A stretch of 57,660 nucleotides of DNA from Gracilimonas sp031581265 (GCF_031581265.1 NZ_JAVLBQ010000018.1:1-57660); one strand, 5' to 3'. Positions 26,045 through 34,929 are shown, counted from the first letter of the stretch. A program made the numbers and translations. Notes: generated by a model not told the origin, from the letters alone.

Positions 26045-27385
26045 ATGGCTAAGGTGAAAACTCAATATGAATGTTCTAATTGCGGATATGTTTCGCCAAA
26101 ATGGAATGGAAGTTGTGCTTCCTGCGGAGAGTGGAATACTTTTGTTGAAAAGACAGTATCAAAGGGTAAATCCTCATCAAATCACAAAGCCAAAGTAGAA
26201 GGACTTGAAGCCGCAGCTGCTCCCAAAAAACTAGAGGATGTCGAAACTTCAGAGAAAACTCGTTTCAAAAGCAATATTACTGAATTAGACCGTGTGTTAT
26301 GGGGAGGGTTTCTTCCCGGCTCCTATGTGTTAATTGGGGGTGAGCCGGGTGTCGGCAAAAGTACATTGACTTTGCAAATTGCCAAAGCAAATCCTGATCT
26401 CACTATTTTGTATTGTGCCGGTGAGGAATCAGCCGGACAAATAAAACAGCGGGCATCTCGTCTTGGGGTGAAATCAGAGAACCTGCTTATTTACAACGAA
26501 ACTCAAGTAGATAAGATCATTGCTGAGGCTCAAAAAATGCAGCCTGATTTGTTGATTGTGGACTCCATTCAAACTGTATACCGAACCGAATTATCGAGTA
26601 TGCCGGGAAGTATACAGCAAGTGAAAGAATGTGCAGCGTTATTTCAGCAGTTAGCTAAGAAAAAGAATATTACCACATTGGTTATTGGTCATGTGACCAA
26701 AGAAGGAGATATTGCCGGACCGAGAGTTTTGGAACATATGGTGGATACGGTACTCCAGTTTGAAGGTGATAAGCAATATACCTATCGATTGCTTCGAAGC
26801 CTTAAAAATAGATTTGGTGCTGCACAGGAGGTTGGGGTTTTTGAGATGAAGTCCGACGGATTGATAGAGGTTTCTAATCCTTCCGAACTTTTTATATCAG
26901 ATAAAACAGCCGGTGTAAGCGGTAATGTAGTGGTTTGTACAATGGAGGGAACTCGCCCGCTGTTGATTGAAGTACAGGCACTGGTTACGCCATCGGCCTA
27001 CGGCTCACCCCAAAGAACAGCCAATGGTTTCGACCGGAATCGATTATTGTTATTGCTGGCTGTCTTAGAAAAAAGGGTAGGTAAGAATTTTTCAAATCAT
27101 GATGTGTATCTGAATATTGCGGGAGGATTTAGGCTCAATGATCCCGCCGGAGATCTTGGAGTTTGCTGTGCACTCATCTCAAGCTTAGTGGATGATGCAG
27201 TGGCACAAAACACAGCCTTTATTGGTGAAGTAGGGCTGGGAGGGGAAATCAGAACCGTGCCACATCTGGAACAGCGAGTGAAGGAAGCCAAAAAATTGGG
27301 CTATAAAGAAGTGGTTGTGCCCGGTTCAAAACAAAAAGATGGCATTCAATATTTACATCAAGCCATAAAAAAAGCCCTCAGGTAA
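26045..27385 (+). CDS. radA: DNA repair protein RadA
   Basis: RecA-like ATPase that drives branch migration in recombination repair. The 446 residues hold the N-terminal zinc finger (Cys10, Cys13, Cys24, Cys27), the Walker A GGEPGVGKS, the RadA-specific KNRFG motif, and a C-terminal Lon-protease-like domain (from about 290, VYLNIAGGFRLNDPAGDLGV). All landmarks are intact. It is coupled to the upstream flippase-like gene. Its stop codon lies in the loop of the rpsU terminator on the opposite strand. Confidence 0.97.
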   Translation: MAKVKTQYECSNCGYVSPKWNGSCASCGEWNTFVEKTVSKGKSSSNHKAKVEGLEAAAAPKKLEDVETSEKTRFKSNITELDRVLWGGFLPGSYVLIGGEPGVGKSTLTLQIAKANPDLTILYCAGEESAGQIKQRASRLGVKSENLLIYNETQVDKIIAEAQKMQPDLLIVDSIQTVYRTELSSMPGSIQQVKECAALFQQLAKKKNITTLVIGHVTKEGDIAGPRVLEHMVDTVLQFEGDKQYTYRLLRSLKNRFGAAQEVGVFEMKSDGLIEVSNPSELFISDKTAGVSGNVVVCTMEGTRPLLIEVQALVTPSAYGSPQRTANGFDRNRLLLLLAVLEKRVGKNFSNHDVYLNIAGGFRLNDPAGDLGVCCALISSLVDDAVAQNTAFIGEVGLGGEIRTVPHLEQRVKEAKKLGYKEVVVPGSKQKDGIQYLHQAIKKALR

Positions 27386-27398
27386 AACCGGAGGGCTT
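27368..27398 (-). terminator. Terminator of rpsU, overlapping the 3' end of radA
   Basis: AAGCCCTC (27372-27379) pairs with GAGGGCTT (27391-27398). On the minus strand the hairpin is followed by a run of seven T, as expected for rpsU. On the plus strand only a weak T tract follows. The radA stop (27383-27385) lies in the loop. Confidence 0.75.
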
Positions 27399-27416
27399 GA
27401 ATTTGTTGTGCTTCGT

Positions 27417-27611
27417 TTAGAAGTTTTCACGTTCACGTCTGCGTTGTTCGCGCTTCGCTTTTTTCAAAGCTTCTCGTCGCTCAAGCGACGGCTTGGTATA
27501 CTGTTGACGATCTTTGTATTCGTTTAGAACTCGTGATCGGGTCACCAGTTTTTTAAAGCGATTAATTGCACGGTCAACACTTTCGTTGTCTTTTACTTCT
27601 ACTCCTAACAT
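27417..27611 (-). CDS. rpsU: Ribosomal protein S21
   Basis: Small-subunit ribosomal protein of 64 residues. It has the family opening (GVEVKDNESVDRAINRFKK) and a very basic tail (LKKAKREQRRRERENF). A GGA-containing leader (AAAGGA) precedes the ATG. It is a single gene with a terminator that reaches into radA. Confidence 0.97.
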   Translation of the reverse strand: MLGVEVKDNESVDRAINRFKKLVTRSRVLNEYKDRQQYTKPSLERREALKKAKREQRRRERENF

Positions 27612-27877
27612 GAAGTATCACATCCTTTCATTTTTTTAATTTCCCATTATTGGGAGCACTAAATATACAAACTCTTTACATGATATAAAATAACCGTAAA
27701 ACCCCGAGCTGGCTCTAACGCAGACTGTGCAGTAGATAGGTGTGAATAAAACGTTTAGTCTAACTCTGATACCCAGCATGTGAACAAACTAATTTACTTG
27801 TCTCAAAGATAATTAGTTTCAATTCTGCAACATTGCCTGCAAATTTATACATTTCTATTGAATCAAATATTTATGCT

Positions 27878-28096
27878 ATGAAAAACCACAAAGACCTTTT
27901 AGTAAAAGCTTTACAACTTCCTGAAAATGATAGAGCTGAAATGGTTGATGAGTTGTTGAAAAGTTTGAGAGAAACTGATACAAAAATTGATGAGCAATGG
28001 AAGCGAGAGGCTGAAGATAGAGTCAGAGCATATAAAAAAGGGGAGATTGAAGCAGTTTCAGTAGAGGAGATAATTTCAAAATATAAAGCAAAATAA
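27878..28096 (+). CDS. Antitoxin of a RelE/ParE-type module (addiction module component family)
   Basis: A 72-residue protein of the addiction-module-component type (TIGR02574-like), seen as KALQLPENDRAEMVDELLKSL, then an acidic helix and a basic end (ISKYKAK). It would neutralise the toxin encoded 2 bases downstream. The ATG at 27878 is chosen over the upstream TTG at 27833 because the conserved family part begins there. No palindromic operator was picked out with confidence in the 266-base gap upstream. Confidence 0.85.
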   Translation: MKNHKDLLVKALQLPENDRAEMVDELLKSLRETDTKIDEQWKREAEDRVRAYKKGEIEAVSVEEIISKYKAK

Positions 28097-28098
28097 TT

Positions 28099-28389
28099 TT
28101 GAAACTTCGATTACTTAAACCGGCCGAAAATGAAATTGATGAAGCTTTTGAGTATTACGAAGAACAACTTGAGGGGTTAGGATATAAGTTTATTGATGAA
28201 GTTTTGGATGGATTTAAAAGAATTAAAGCAAATCCAAAATCGTGGAGTCCTTATTCAAAAAATACAAGACGCTGTTTATTGAACGTATTTCCCTTTGGTG
28301 TAATATATTTAGTGGATGGAGATAAAATTGTAGTAGTAGCAGTGACTAATCTGCATCGAAAACCAATGTATTGGAAAGAAAGAATTTGA
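28099..28389 (+). CDS. RelE/ParE-family toxin
   Basis: A 96-residue type II toxin, expected to cut mRNA at the ribosome (RelE) or inhibit gyrase (ParE). The pattern LLKPAENEIDEAFEYYEEQ ... GLGYKFIDEVLDGFKRIKANP ... RCLLNVFPFGVIYLVDGDKIVVVAVTNLHRKPMYW is the full family fold with its C-terminal His-Arg-Lys-Pro-x-x-W end. The start is TTG, 2 bases after the antitoxin stop. It looks intact. Which activity it has cannot be decided from sequence. Confidence 0.88.
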   Translation: MKLRLLKPAENEIDEAFEYYEEQLEGLGYKFIDEVLDGFKRIKANPKSWSPYSKNTRRCLLNVFPFGVIYLVDGDKIVVVAVTNLHRKPMYWKERI

Positions 28390-28448
28390 CTAAAGATTTT
28401 GATATATGTGGGTTGGACAGTTTCTCCGCCCTACGTTTAAAAAAATCT

Positions 28449-28473
28449 CGCTCTGACGCTCAGCGTCGGAGCG
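28449..28473. repeat. GC-rich palindrome (REP-like hairpin)
   Basis: CGCTCTGACGCT pairs with CAGCGTCGGAGCG, giving a 12-bp stem with one mismatch and almost no loop. It sits between the toxin gene and the convergent TIGR02757 gene, two bases past the latter's stop. Without a T run it is not a classic terminator. It may be a REP-type unit and could protect 3' ends. Confidence 0.5.
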
Positions 28474-28475
28474 GA

Positions 28476-29324
28476 TTACTCCACTCGTTTATTAACATCG
28501 AATTCTTCAGGAATCTCCGAACCCAACACCCCAATCCCAAACAAGGCATAATCATACTTAGCAGGATCTTCAGGATCTAAAATTTTCATTCTTTTGGTGA
28601 GTTCAAGCACTGCTTTCCAGTCGTTTTGTTTGCGCGATAGAAGGCCGAGTTTGCGAGCTTGTCGGGCTACATGAACATCTAAGGGGATTTTCAGCTTAGC
28701 CGGGGAAATAAAATCCATAGTTCCCGGATCAACGGGGCTGTCATTTCGAATTACCCATCTCAGGTACATGTATAATCTTTTGGCGGAACTGTTTTTTTCA
28801 GGATTGGAAACATGTTTACGAACCCTTTGGGGAATCTCCGGATGAAAGGTGAAAAAATGTTCGTGGAATACGGCTATTAATTCTCTCTTTTCCGTTTTAG
28901 CTCTACTATGACAAAAAGCCCAGAATTGTTCGAAGTCACCAAACTTCAACATTATGGATTGTAAGGTTTTAGTAATCCAGTGCATATCGATGGGCTTGAA
29001 AGTGCGATGCTTAAATCCCTCAAAATTTTGGGCGTCACTTTCAGAATAATTCAGGATAAATTCAGCCGGCCTATTATCCATACGATTTAGCAAATCTTCC
29101 ACCTTTGCATTCACAATATCACGTCGGCCCCAAGCCATGGTTGCAGCAAAAAATCCTGCCAGTTCACGATCATTTTTATCCTCAAAAGCATGCATAAATT
29201 GAACAGGATCATCATTGATATAACCCGGTTGCTCGATCTTCTCAATCAGATCATCTAAAAAGGGTTTAAGTTCAAGGAGTTTCTTTTTAGAAATAGTGCG
29301 ATATCTTTTTCGCTTTTGGGGCAA
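28476..29324 (-). CDS. TIGR02757/DUF2400 family protein
   Basis: A 282-residue soluble protein with the family landmarks DPVQFMHAFEDKNDRELAGFFAA, MAWGRRDIVNAKVEDLL, FKHRTFKPIDMHWITK and RLYMYLRWVIRNDSPVDPG. The KIPLDVHVARQARKLGLL block near the C-terminus resembles the helix-hairpin-helix DNA glycosylase fold, so a nucleic acid role is conceivable. I know of no proven function. Its minus-strand neighbour mutY is separated from it by the plus-strand methyltransferase gene. Confidence 0.85.
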   Translation of the reverse strand: MPQKRKRYRTISKKKLLELKPFLDDLIEKIEQPGYINDDPVQFMHAFEDKNDRELAGFFAATMAWGRRDIVNAKVEDLLNRMDNRPAEFILNYSESDAQNFEGFKHRTFKPIDMHWITKTLQSIMLKFGDFEQFWAFCHSRAKTEKRELIAVFHEHFFTFHPEIPQRVRKHVSNPEKNSSAKRLYMYLRWVIRNDSPVDPGTMDFISPAKLKIPLDVHVARQARKLGLLSRKQNDWKAVLELTKRMKILDPEDPAKYDYALFGIGVLGSEIPEEFDVNKRVE

Positions 29325-29420
29325 TGATATTCCTGATTTTAAGCGGATTTGAATTTTCTATGGAATCGTTGATTATTATAAGCGGTTAGTTCTTGTTAAC
29401 ACAAACAAAATGCAGTTAAA

Positions 29421-30032
29421 TTGATTCATAAGATCAACGATTGGTTTTTTTCGCTGGTAGATCGATACATGGATTTCCATTATGGAGATCGAAAGCGAAA
29501 ATTATTACAAGGCCATCCGGAAACAGTGGTTGAAATTGGAGCAGGATATGGCGCAAATTTCAGGTATTTACGGCCCGGCACAAAAGTGATAGCTATAGAG
29601 CCAAACGAATCATTCAACGACTTGCTGAAGCGAAGGGCAAAACGATATGGCATTGAAATTGAGATCCATAATTCCGGCGCGGAGAAAATGAGCCTTAAAA
29701 ATGATTCAGTGGATATGGTGATTGGAAGTCTTGTATTGTGCACGGTTGAGAGTCCTGCTGAAGTACTATTTGAAATAAAAAGAGTGTTGAAGAAAGAAGG
29801 AAAATATGCATTTATAGAGCATATAAAAGCTGACCGGCATTCATGGATTTATAAAGTTCAGTATTTCGTGAAAAAGCCATGGAAGTGGTTTTTTGATGGT
29901 TGCCACGTTACGAGGAAGACAGATAAAATTATTCGAAAATCACAATTTAGTACCGTTGAAATGGTGCAATTTAAGAGTAAAACGCTCTTTGTACCCATTA
30001 TTCCACATATCTACGGAGTAGCGATAAATTGA
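29421..30032 (+). CDS. SAM-dependent class I methyltransferase
   Basis: A 203-residue protein with the AdoMet-binding motif VVEIGAGYGANFRYL, followed by the acidic VIAIEPNES loop, and VDMVIGSLVLCTVESPAE as motif 4. The KRVLKKEGKYAFIEH block follows. The C-terminal part (PWKWFFDGCHVTRKT) resembles METTL7/phospholipid-methyltransferase-like proteins, so a lipid or small molecule substrate is possible. The TTG start at 29421 retains the whole first helix; ATG at 29469 is an alternative. The stop is directly adjacent to the mutY stop. Confidence 0.8.
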   Translation: MIHKINDWFFSLVDRYMDFHYGDRKRKLLQGHPETVVEIGAGYGANFRYLRPGTKVIAIEPNESFNDLLKRRAKRYGIEIEIHNSGAEKMSLKNDSVDMVIGSLVLCTVESPAEVLFEIKRVLKKEGKYAFIEHIKADRHSWIYKVQYFVKKPWKWFFDGCHVTRKTDKIIRKSQFSTVEMVQFKSKTLFVPIIPHIYGVAIN

Positions 30033-31106
30033 TCAGCTTTCTTTCATCAGTCGTTCGGTCAAAACCTTATTGGCTTTAGGGAATGGAAACTTCTCAAGTT
30101 CTTCTCGCTTAACCCAACGCACCTCCTGACTTTCTTTTGGCTTCGGCTCTCCAGAAATTAACTTGCAAAACCAGGCATGCATAGTGATGGAAAAATGAGA
30201 GTAGGCATGTTTTAAGTTCATTAACTCTTTGTAAGCTTTTACTTCAACTCCCAGTTCTTCTTTTAATTCCCGCTCAATGGTTTGTTTAATAGTTTCAACG
30301 TTTTCTTGTTTGCCACCGGGGAATTCCCACATCCCCCCAAGCATGGCATCATTCGGGCGAAGGGCAATCAAAATTTTATCATCCTTTTCCCGCTCTATTA
30401 TTCCAACTCCAATAATATGATGCGGCTTTTTCTTGGCTGGAGATTTGTAGGGGATGACTTCCGTTTTTGCCACTTTAGCAGCTATGCATCCCATTTGAAT
30501 GGGGCAGTTATCGCAGTCAGGATTTGAAGGGGTGCAAACCTCGGATCCTAATTCCATCATGGCTTGGTTAAAATCCCCGGGCTGATCTTCGTCAATCAAT
30601 TCATTTGCTAATTCCTGAATTTTCCGGCGGGTTTTAGTGCTTCTGGTGTCGTCTTCAATTCCATAATATCGAGTTAGCACACGAATCACATTTCCATCTA
30701 CCACGGCATTGGGCTTGTTGAAAGCGATACTTGTTACAGCGGCAGCTGTATAAGGTCCAATGCCTTTTAGCTTGATAATTTCATCGTAGACTTCAGGTAA
30801 TTTTCCGCCAAATTCCTCAACCACCATTTTTGCCGCAGCGTGTAGGTTTCGGGCACGGCTATAATATCCCAACCCTTCCCAAGCCTTCAAGACTTCTTGT
30901 TGATTGGCATTAGCGAGATCGTAAACAGTAGGAAAAAGCGATATAAAATTTTGAAAATAGGGAGTGGCCTGATCAACCCGGGTTTGCTGCAGCATGATTT
31001 CAGAAACCCAGATCTTGTAGGGGTCAGCTTCACCCCGCCAGGGCATTTGTCGTTTATGATCCTGATACCATTTCAATAACTCCGAGGAAAAATCAGCGTT
31101 CTGCAA
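30033..31106 (-). CDS. mutY: Adenine DNA glycosylase MutY with an intact C-terminal Nudix box
   Basis: Removes adenine mispaired with 8-oxoguanine. The 357 residues show catalytic Glu36 (SEIMLQQTR), the helix-hairpin-helix KGIGPYTAAAV and catalytic Asp137 (VDGNVIRVLTRY). The iron-sulfur cluster cysteines are Cys191, Cys198, Cys201 and Cys207 in C-x6-C-x2-C-x5-C spacing. The C-terminal domain reads GGMWEFPGGKQENVE...RELKEELGV, which satisfies the full Nudix hydrolase motif; in E. coli MutY the corresponding motif is degenerate. It is a lone minus-strand gene. Confidence 0.95.
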   Translation of the reverse strand: MQNADFSSELLKWYQDHKRQMPWRGEADPYKIWVSEIMLQQTRVDQATPYFQNFISLFPTVYDLANANQQEVLKAWEGLGYYSRARNLHAAAKMVVEEFGGKLPEVYDEIIKLKGIGPYTAAAVTSIAFNKPNAVVDGNVIRVLTRYYGIEDDTRSTKTRRKIQELANELIDEDQPGDFNQAMMELGSEVCTPSNPDCDNCPIQMGCIAAKVAKTEVIPYKSPAKKKPHHIIGVGIIEREKDDKILIALRPNDAMLGGMWEFPGGKQENVETIKQTIERELKEELGVEVKAYKELMNLKHAYSHFSITMHAWFCKLISGEPKPKESQEVRWVKREELEKFPFPKANKVLTERLMKES

Positions 31107-31133
31107 AAGAAAATAGTTGAAGATTAATCGAGA

Positions 31134-32669
31134 TTACTGATCGCTACCGCGTGAGATATCCAAAACATTCAGCGTTACGTCAGTGGATGTTGCGGCACCT
31201 AATCTATCTGTGGCTATAACCTTGAAGGTAGTTTTACCGATTTGTCTTTCAGTAGGAGTCCAGCTGAATTCACCCGTTTTTTCGTTAATAGAGGCTCCTT
31301 CGGGAAGATCTACTCCAATATACCGTATCAAAGAATTTTGTGGGTTGTCAGGATCTGTTGCAGAAAACTCTACAGTATATTCCTCATTCACCGCTATACT
31401 TGAAGTGCGAATGGGGCTAAATCGTGGGGGGGAATTAAAGGATCTGACATCTACCACAAACCGGGTGCTGTCAGATTTTCCATCCTGACTTCTTGCCACA
31501 ATGGTAAACCAATAATTCCCTATTTGGTTGACGGTAGGCTGCCAGTAGAAACCCTGCTTTCGGATTTTGGCATTATTGGTATTTGACCGATAAGAAAATT
31601 TCACGTTTTCGGAAGGATAATTTCCTACCATCTCTAAACCAAGAATGAGTGGTTTAGGAAATGTTACAATCTGATTGGCTATAGGCTTTATTTCAAATGA
31701 ATTTGACTGAGTTACAGGGGTTGAAACAGAGTCTTGCTGCAAGCGAACTGCAGAAACTTTATCATTTTCAGAAATCCACATCATCTGTCCACTTTTGGCG
31801 ATATAATTGCCTGCACTGTTATCCTCTTTCCAGATTTGCAGAGAACCGGATTCATCGGTTGCCCAAACCCGGCCTGATTCTGTTCTGGCAAACACGATAT
31901 TTTGCCAGGAGAATATTTTTTGAACTTTTTCATTCGTTGCCCCGATTCTCTTTCCAATTCCTAAGCCACTTATCTCAAAGATTTCTCCGGTTTGAGTACT
32001 TCCCCAAACTTCTTCTTCATCAATAAAAATGTCGGTAAGACGGACATCCAGTTGGATATTCTGTTCCAGTTCGATAGTTGAATCCTGTTGAGTAAAAACA
32101 AGCAGGGAAGGGGCATCGGTTAGCACAAAAAGCTGGTTGCTATAATCGGTAGACTGAAGATCAAGTACCGAGGAATTCGAAAGGATTGAATTTGCAAGAG
32201 TTTCCGGCTCAGAATCTACCGATTCAGGTGAAGCAAGTGATACTTTTCCAAGTCCTGAGCTTTGTAATGCAAAATAAAGTTGGTTACTTATTCGGGCTGC
32301 GGCTGTAGGCTGTTCGGGTAATATAGTAGACGAGTACACACCAAGTGCGGAAGTAGGTTCTAAAACCGTAAGCCGATTTGAATCTCCAAAGAGATAGGCA
32401 AAGCGGACATCAGCCATGATATTATAACCGCGTCGCTGCATACCATTAGAGGTATAGAGCCATTGCAGGGAATCCGGATAGGTTCGAAAAACAGCCATCC
32501 CTTCATCTCCTGAAAGCACGTATAAATGGGTTGGAGAAGCTTCCATGGCTATTACATTAGGTATATCCATGAGCTGACTGTAATCTTGCATCAGCTTTTG
32601 CTGTGCTTGGGTATTACTGAAAATGAGGCTGATAAATAAAATAAAAGCAGTTCTAAAAACGAAATTCAT
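31134..32669 (-). CDS. Exported protein with propeller-like N-terminus and Ig/cadherin-like C-terminus
   Basis: A 511-residue exported protein. The start at 32669 gives a signal peptide (MNFVFRTAFILFISL...AQA). The N-terminal about 300 residues have repeating strand pairs (AMEASPTHLYVLSGDEG, QLYFALQSSGLGKV, NIVFARTESGRVWATDESG) like a beta-propeller. The C-terminus holds two putative-Ig/cadherin-like domains. The second is clear: FSATDPDNPQNSL, GASINEKTGEFSWTPTERQIG, TFKVIATDRLGA. It begins 4 bases after the epimerase stop, so the two are co-transcribed. A surface or periplasmic binding role is possible. I do not recognise a named family. Confidence 0.7.
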   Translation of the reverse strand: MNFVFRTAFILFISLIFSNTQAQQKLMQDYSQLMDIPNVIAMEASPTHLYVLSGDEGMAVFRTYPDSLQWLYTSNGMQRRGYNIMADVRFAYLFGDSNRLTVLEPTSALGVYSSTILPEQPTAAARISNQLYFALQSSGLGKVSLASPESVDSEPETLANSILSNSSVLDLQSTDYSNQLFVLTDAPSLLVFTQQDSTIELEQNIQLDVRLTDIFIDEEEVWGSTQTGEIFEISGLGIGKRIGATNEKVQKIFSWQNIVFARTESGRVWATDESGSLQIWKEDNSAGNYIAKSGQMMWISENDKVSAVRLQQDSVSTPVTQSNSFEIKPIANQIVTFPKPLILGLEMVGNYPSENVKFSYRSNTNNAKIRKQGFYWQPTVNQIGNYWFTIVARSQDGKSDSTRFVVDVRSFNSPPRFSPIRTSSIAVNEEYTVEFSATDPDNPQNSLIRYIGVDLPEGASINEKTGEFSWTPTERQIGKTTFKVIATDRLGAATSTDVTLNVLDISRGSDQ

Positions 32670-32673
32670 GGGC

Positions 32674-33648
32674 TTATAACCAATTGTGTATTTTATACCA
32701 GTGTATAGTTCGGGAAATTCCTTCTGCAAGGGAGACTTTAGGTGTATAATCTAATTCTTTTTTTGCTTTGTTGGTGGAACATGTCCATTCGAGAATAAGC
32801 TCATTTGCCTTTTCCTTGTTTACAACGGGATATATCCCCAATAATGATGCAATATTTTCGATAGTGGCTGCTGCTTTCTTTACATACTTGGGTTTAAGTT
32901 TTAGCGGTAATAGTTTTTTACCCAATACTCTGGATGTAATGGCCTTAATCTCGTTCCAGGTATGAGTTCCTTCACCTGAAATAAAGTAGGTATGAACTCC
33001 CTTTTCTTCTTTTTCGGCTGCAAGGAGTAACCCATCCACTAAATCACCTACATACACCATGGAAATTCGGGGATTGTTCCCGTCTCCCACGATGGGGCAA
33101 ATTCCCTTGGAGCAGGACTTAAAAAACGAATAAATTTGATCTTCACGCGGACCATAAACAGCAGGCGGCCTGATAATTTTAATAGTATCACCTTTTTGTG
33201 CAGCTGATTTAATTCGACTCTCCATCTCCTTCTTTGATTCCCCATACATACTCACCGGGTTCATGAGATCGTCTTCTGTTTTAGGAGCGCCGTTACTTGG
33301 TCCTGCTGCGGCAAGAGAGGAGAGGATGACCATATTTTTCACCCCTTTTTTCTGAGCCAGTCGAACTAAATTTTCCGTTGCATCCACATTGGCTTGGGTG
33401 AATTCCTTTTTGGTAGGAGCCTTCACGATTGCCGCCACATGAAATAATACATCGGCTCCGTCCAATCCTTTACCTAATGCCTGAAAATCATTTAAATCCC
33501 CTTTTATTGTTTTGAAGTCCATACCCTGCAGCCATTTCTCTTCACTTCGGACCAAACATCGAATTTCATCATATTTCGGAGATTGAATAAGTGATTCAAC
33601 GAGATGGCTTCCAATAAAACCTGTTCCACCTGTTACGAAGGCTTTCAT
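32674..33648 (-). CDS. Extended SDR NAD(P)-dependent epimerase/dehydratase
   Basis: A 324-residue oxidoreductase of the extended short-chain dehydrogenase type. The Rossmann motif is TGGTGFIGSHLVE at the start, the catalytic pair is in YGESKKE (YxxxK), SSLAAAGPS supplies the Ser, and RPPAVYGPRED is the substrate loop. From ATG 33648 (MKAFVTGG) the nucleotide-binding motif is correctly placed; the longer frame adds 23 unrelated residues. It is divergent from the glycosyltransferases and 2.6 kb from the SPT-like gene. Bacterial ceramide reductases (CerR) belong to this broad family, so that role is possible. A sugar-nucleotide or sterol-type dehydrogenase is equally allowed. Confidence 0.85.
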   Translation of the reverse strand: MKAFVTGGTGFIGSHLVESLIQSPKYDEIRCLVRSEEKWLQGMDFKTIKGDLNDFQALGKGLDGADVLFHVAAIVKAPTKKEFTQANVDATENLVRLAQKKGVKNMVILSSLAAAGPSNGAPKTEDDLMNPVSMYGESKKEMESRIKSAAQKGDTIKIIRPPAVYGPREDQIYSFFKSCSKGICPIVGDGNNPRISMVYVGDLVDGLLLAAEKEEKGVHTYFISGEGTHTWNEIKAITSRVLGKKLLPLKLKPKYVKKAAATIENIASLLGIYPVVNKEKANELILEWTCSTNKAKKELDYTPKVSLAEGISRTIHWYKIHNWL

Positions 33649-33753
33649 TAATTTCCTTATATTTGAAGATTGTTTGCAATGAAAATCGTGATAATGACAA
33701 GGATTTCTGCAGAGCATGAAATATACAAATATGCCCTCTGCTTTTAAATTTTT

Positions 33754-34914
33754 ATGAAAGAATTAAGAGTCGCTCTTTTTACAGGCAATTATAATCACAT
33801 TAAAGATGGTGTTTCCCTCACATTAAATAGATTGGTAAAATTTTTAGAGGAGCAGGGAATTGCCGTCTTGGTTTTTGGACCCACTATAAAAGAACCGGAA
33901 CTTGACCATAATGGACGATTGGTTCCACTTCCATCCGTTCCTATTCCATTTTCAAACAGGGGAGAATATAGATTTACATTAGGCTTGTCGGCAAAGGCTG
34001 AGCAAGAGCTGCAAGCTTTTAATCCAAATCTTGTGCATATAGCTACACCGGATGTTGGTGGATTGAGAGCGCTCAGGTGGGCACAGAAAAATCAGGTGCA
34101 GGTAGTCTCCTCGTATCATACACACTTCACAAGCTACCTGAAATATTATGGAGCTCATGCCATAGAGTTTCTTGCATGGAGATATTTAAGTTGGTTCTAC
34201 AGTTCAACAACACAGGTATATGTGCCTTCACAGTCTATGATTGATGAATTAATGAAACAGGGATTTAATACCGATTTAAGGATTTGGGCCAGGGGCGTAA
34301 ACACTACACTCTTTTCACCGGAAAAAAGAGATGATGAATGGCGACGCAAGCAAGGTTTTGAGAAAGATGATATTGTAGTCACCTTCGTATCGCGGTTGGT
34401 TTGGGAAAAAGCATTGGATACGTTTCGGCATAGTGTTCAACAACTTTCAGCTGGTAATGATAAAGTAAAAGCCCTGGTAGTTGGTGACGGCCCGGCGCAA
34501 AAGGAGTTGCAAGAAATGATGCCTGAAGCTCGGTATACCGGTTTTTTAGAAGGAGAAGAATTAGCAACAGCATATGCAAGCAGTGATGTTTTTTTATTTC
34601 CATCACACACCGAAACCTTCGGGAATGTAACCCTTGAAGCTATGAGCAGCGGCTTACCCTGTTTGGTCGCAGATGCTACCGGCAGTAAGTCGTTGGTGGT
34701 ACATGGTGAAAATGGCTTTTTAGCTGAACCTGAAAATAAGGCGGATTTCACTCAAAAGTTGTTGAATATCATTTCAGACCAAGACATTCGGGAGCATATG
34801 AAATCCAAGTCTCGGTCTCTGGCATTAAAGTATGACTGGAATGAAATCAACAAAAAATTAATCGGTAATTATAGAGAAGCACTAAACGCACCGGTGCCTC
34901 AAAAGGATTTTTAA
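33754..34914 (+). CDS. GT-B glycosyltransferase, family 4 (SqdX/MgtA-like)
   Basis: A 386-residue cytoplasmic or membrane-associated glycosyltransferase. The N-terminal domain reads FTGNYNHIKDGVSLTLNRL, typical of the SqdX/GDP-mannose diacylglycerol transferase branch. The C-terminal nucleotide-sugar domain has VSRLVWEKALDTF, VVGDGPAQKELQ, and the E-x7-E signature SHTETFGNVTLEAMSSGLP. It likely adds a hexose to a lipid acceptor such as diacylglycerol or a ceramide. The next glycosyltransferase starts 15 bases later. It is divergent from the epimerase, with 105 bases between starts. Confidence 0.9.
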   Translation: MKELRVALFTGNYNHIKDGVSLTLNRLVKFLEEQGIAVLVFGPTIKEPELDHNGRLVPLPSVPIPFSNRGEYRFTLGLSAKAEQELQAFNPNLVHIATPDVGGLRALRWAQKNQVQVVSSYHTHFTSYLKYYGAHAIEFLAWRYLSWFYSSTTQVYVPSQSMIDELMKQGFNTDLRIWARGVNTTLFSPEKRDDEWRRKQGFEKDDIVVTFVSRLVWEKALDTFRHSVQQLSAGNDKVKALVVGDGPAQKELQEMMPEARYTGFLEGEELATAYASSDVFLFPSHTETFGNVTLEAMSSGLPCLVADATGSKSLVVHGENGFLAEPENKADFTQKLLNIISDQDIREHMKSKSRSLALKYDWNEINKKLIGNYREALNAPVPQKDF

Positions 34915-34929
34915 TTTTTATTTGTTAGG

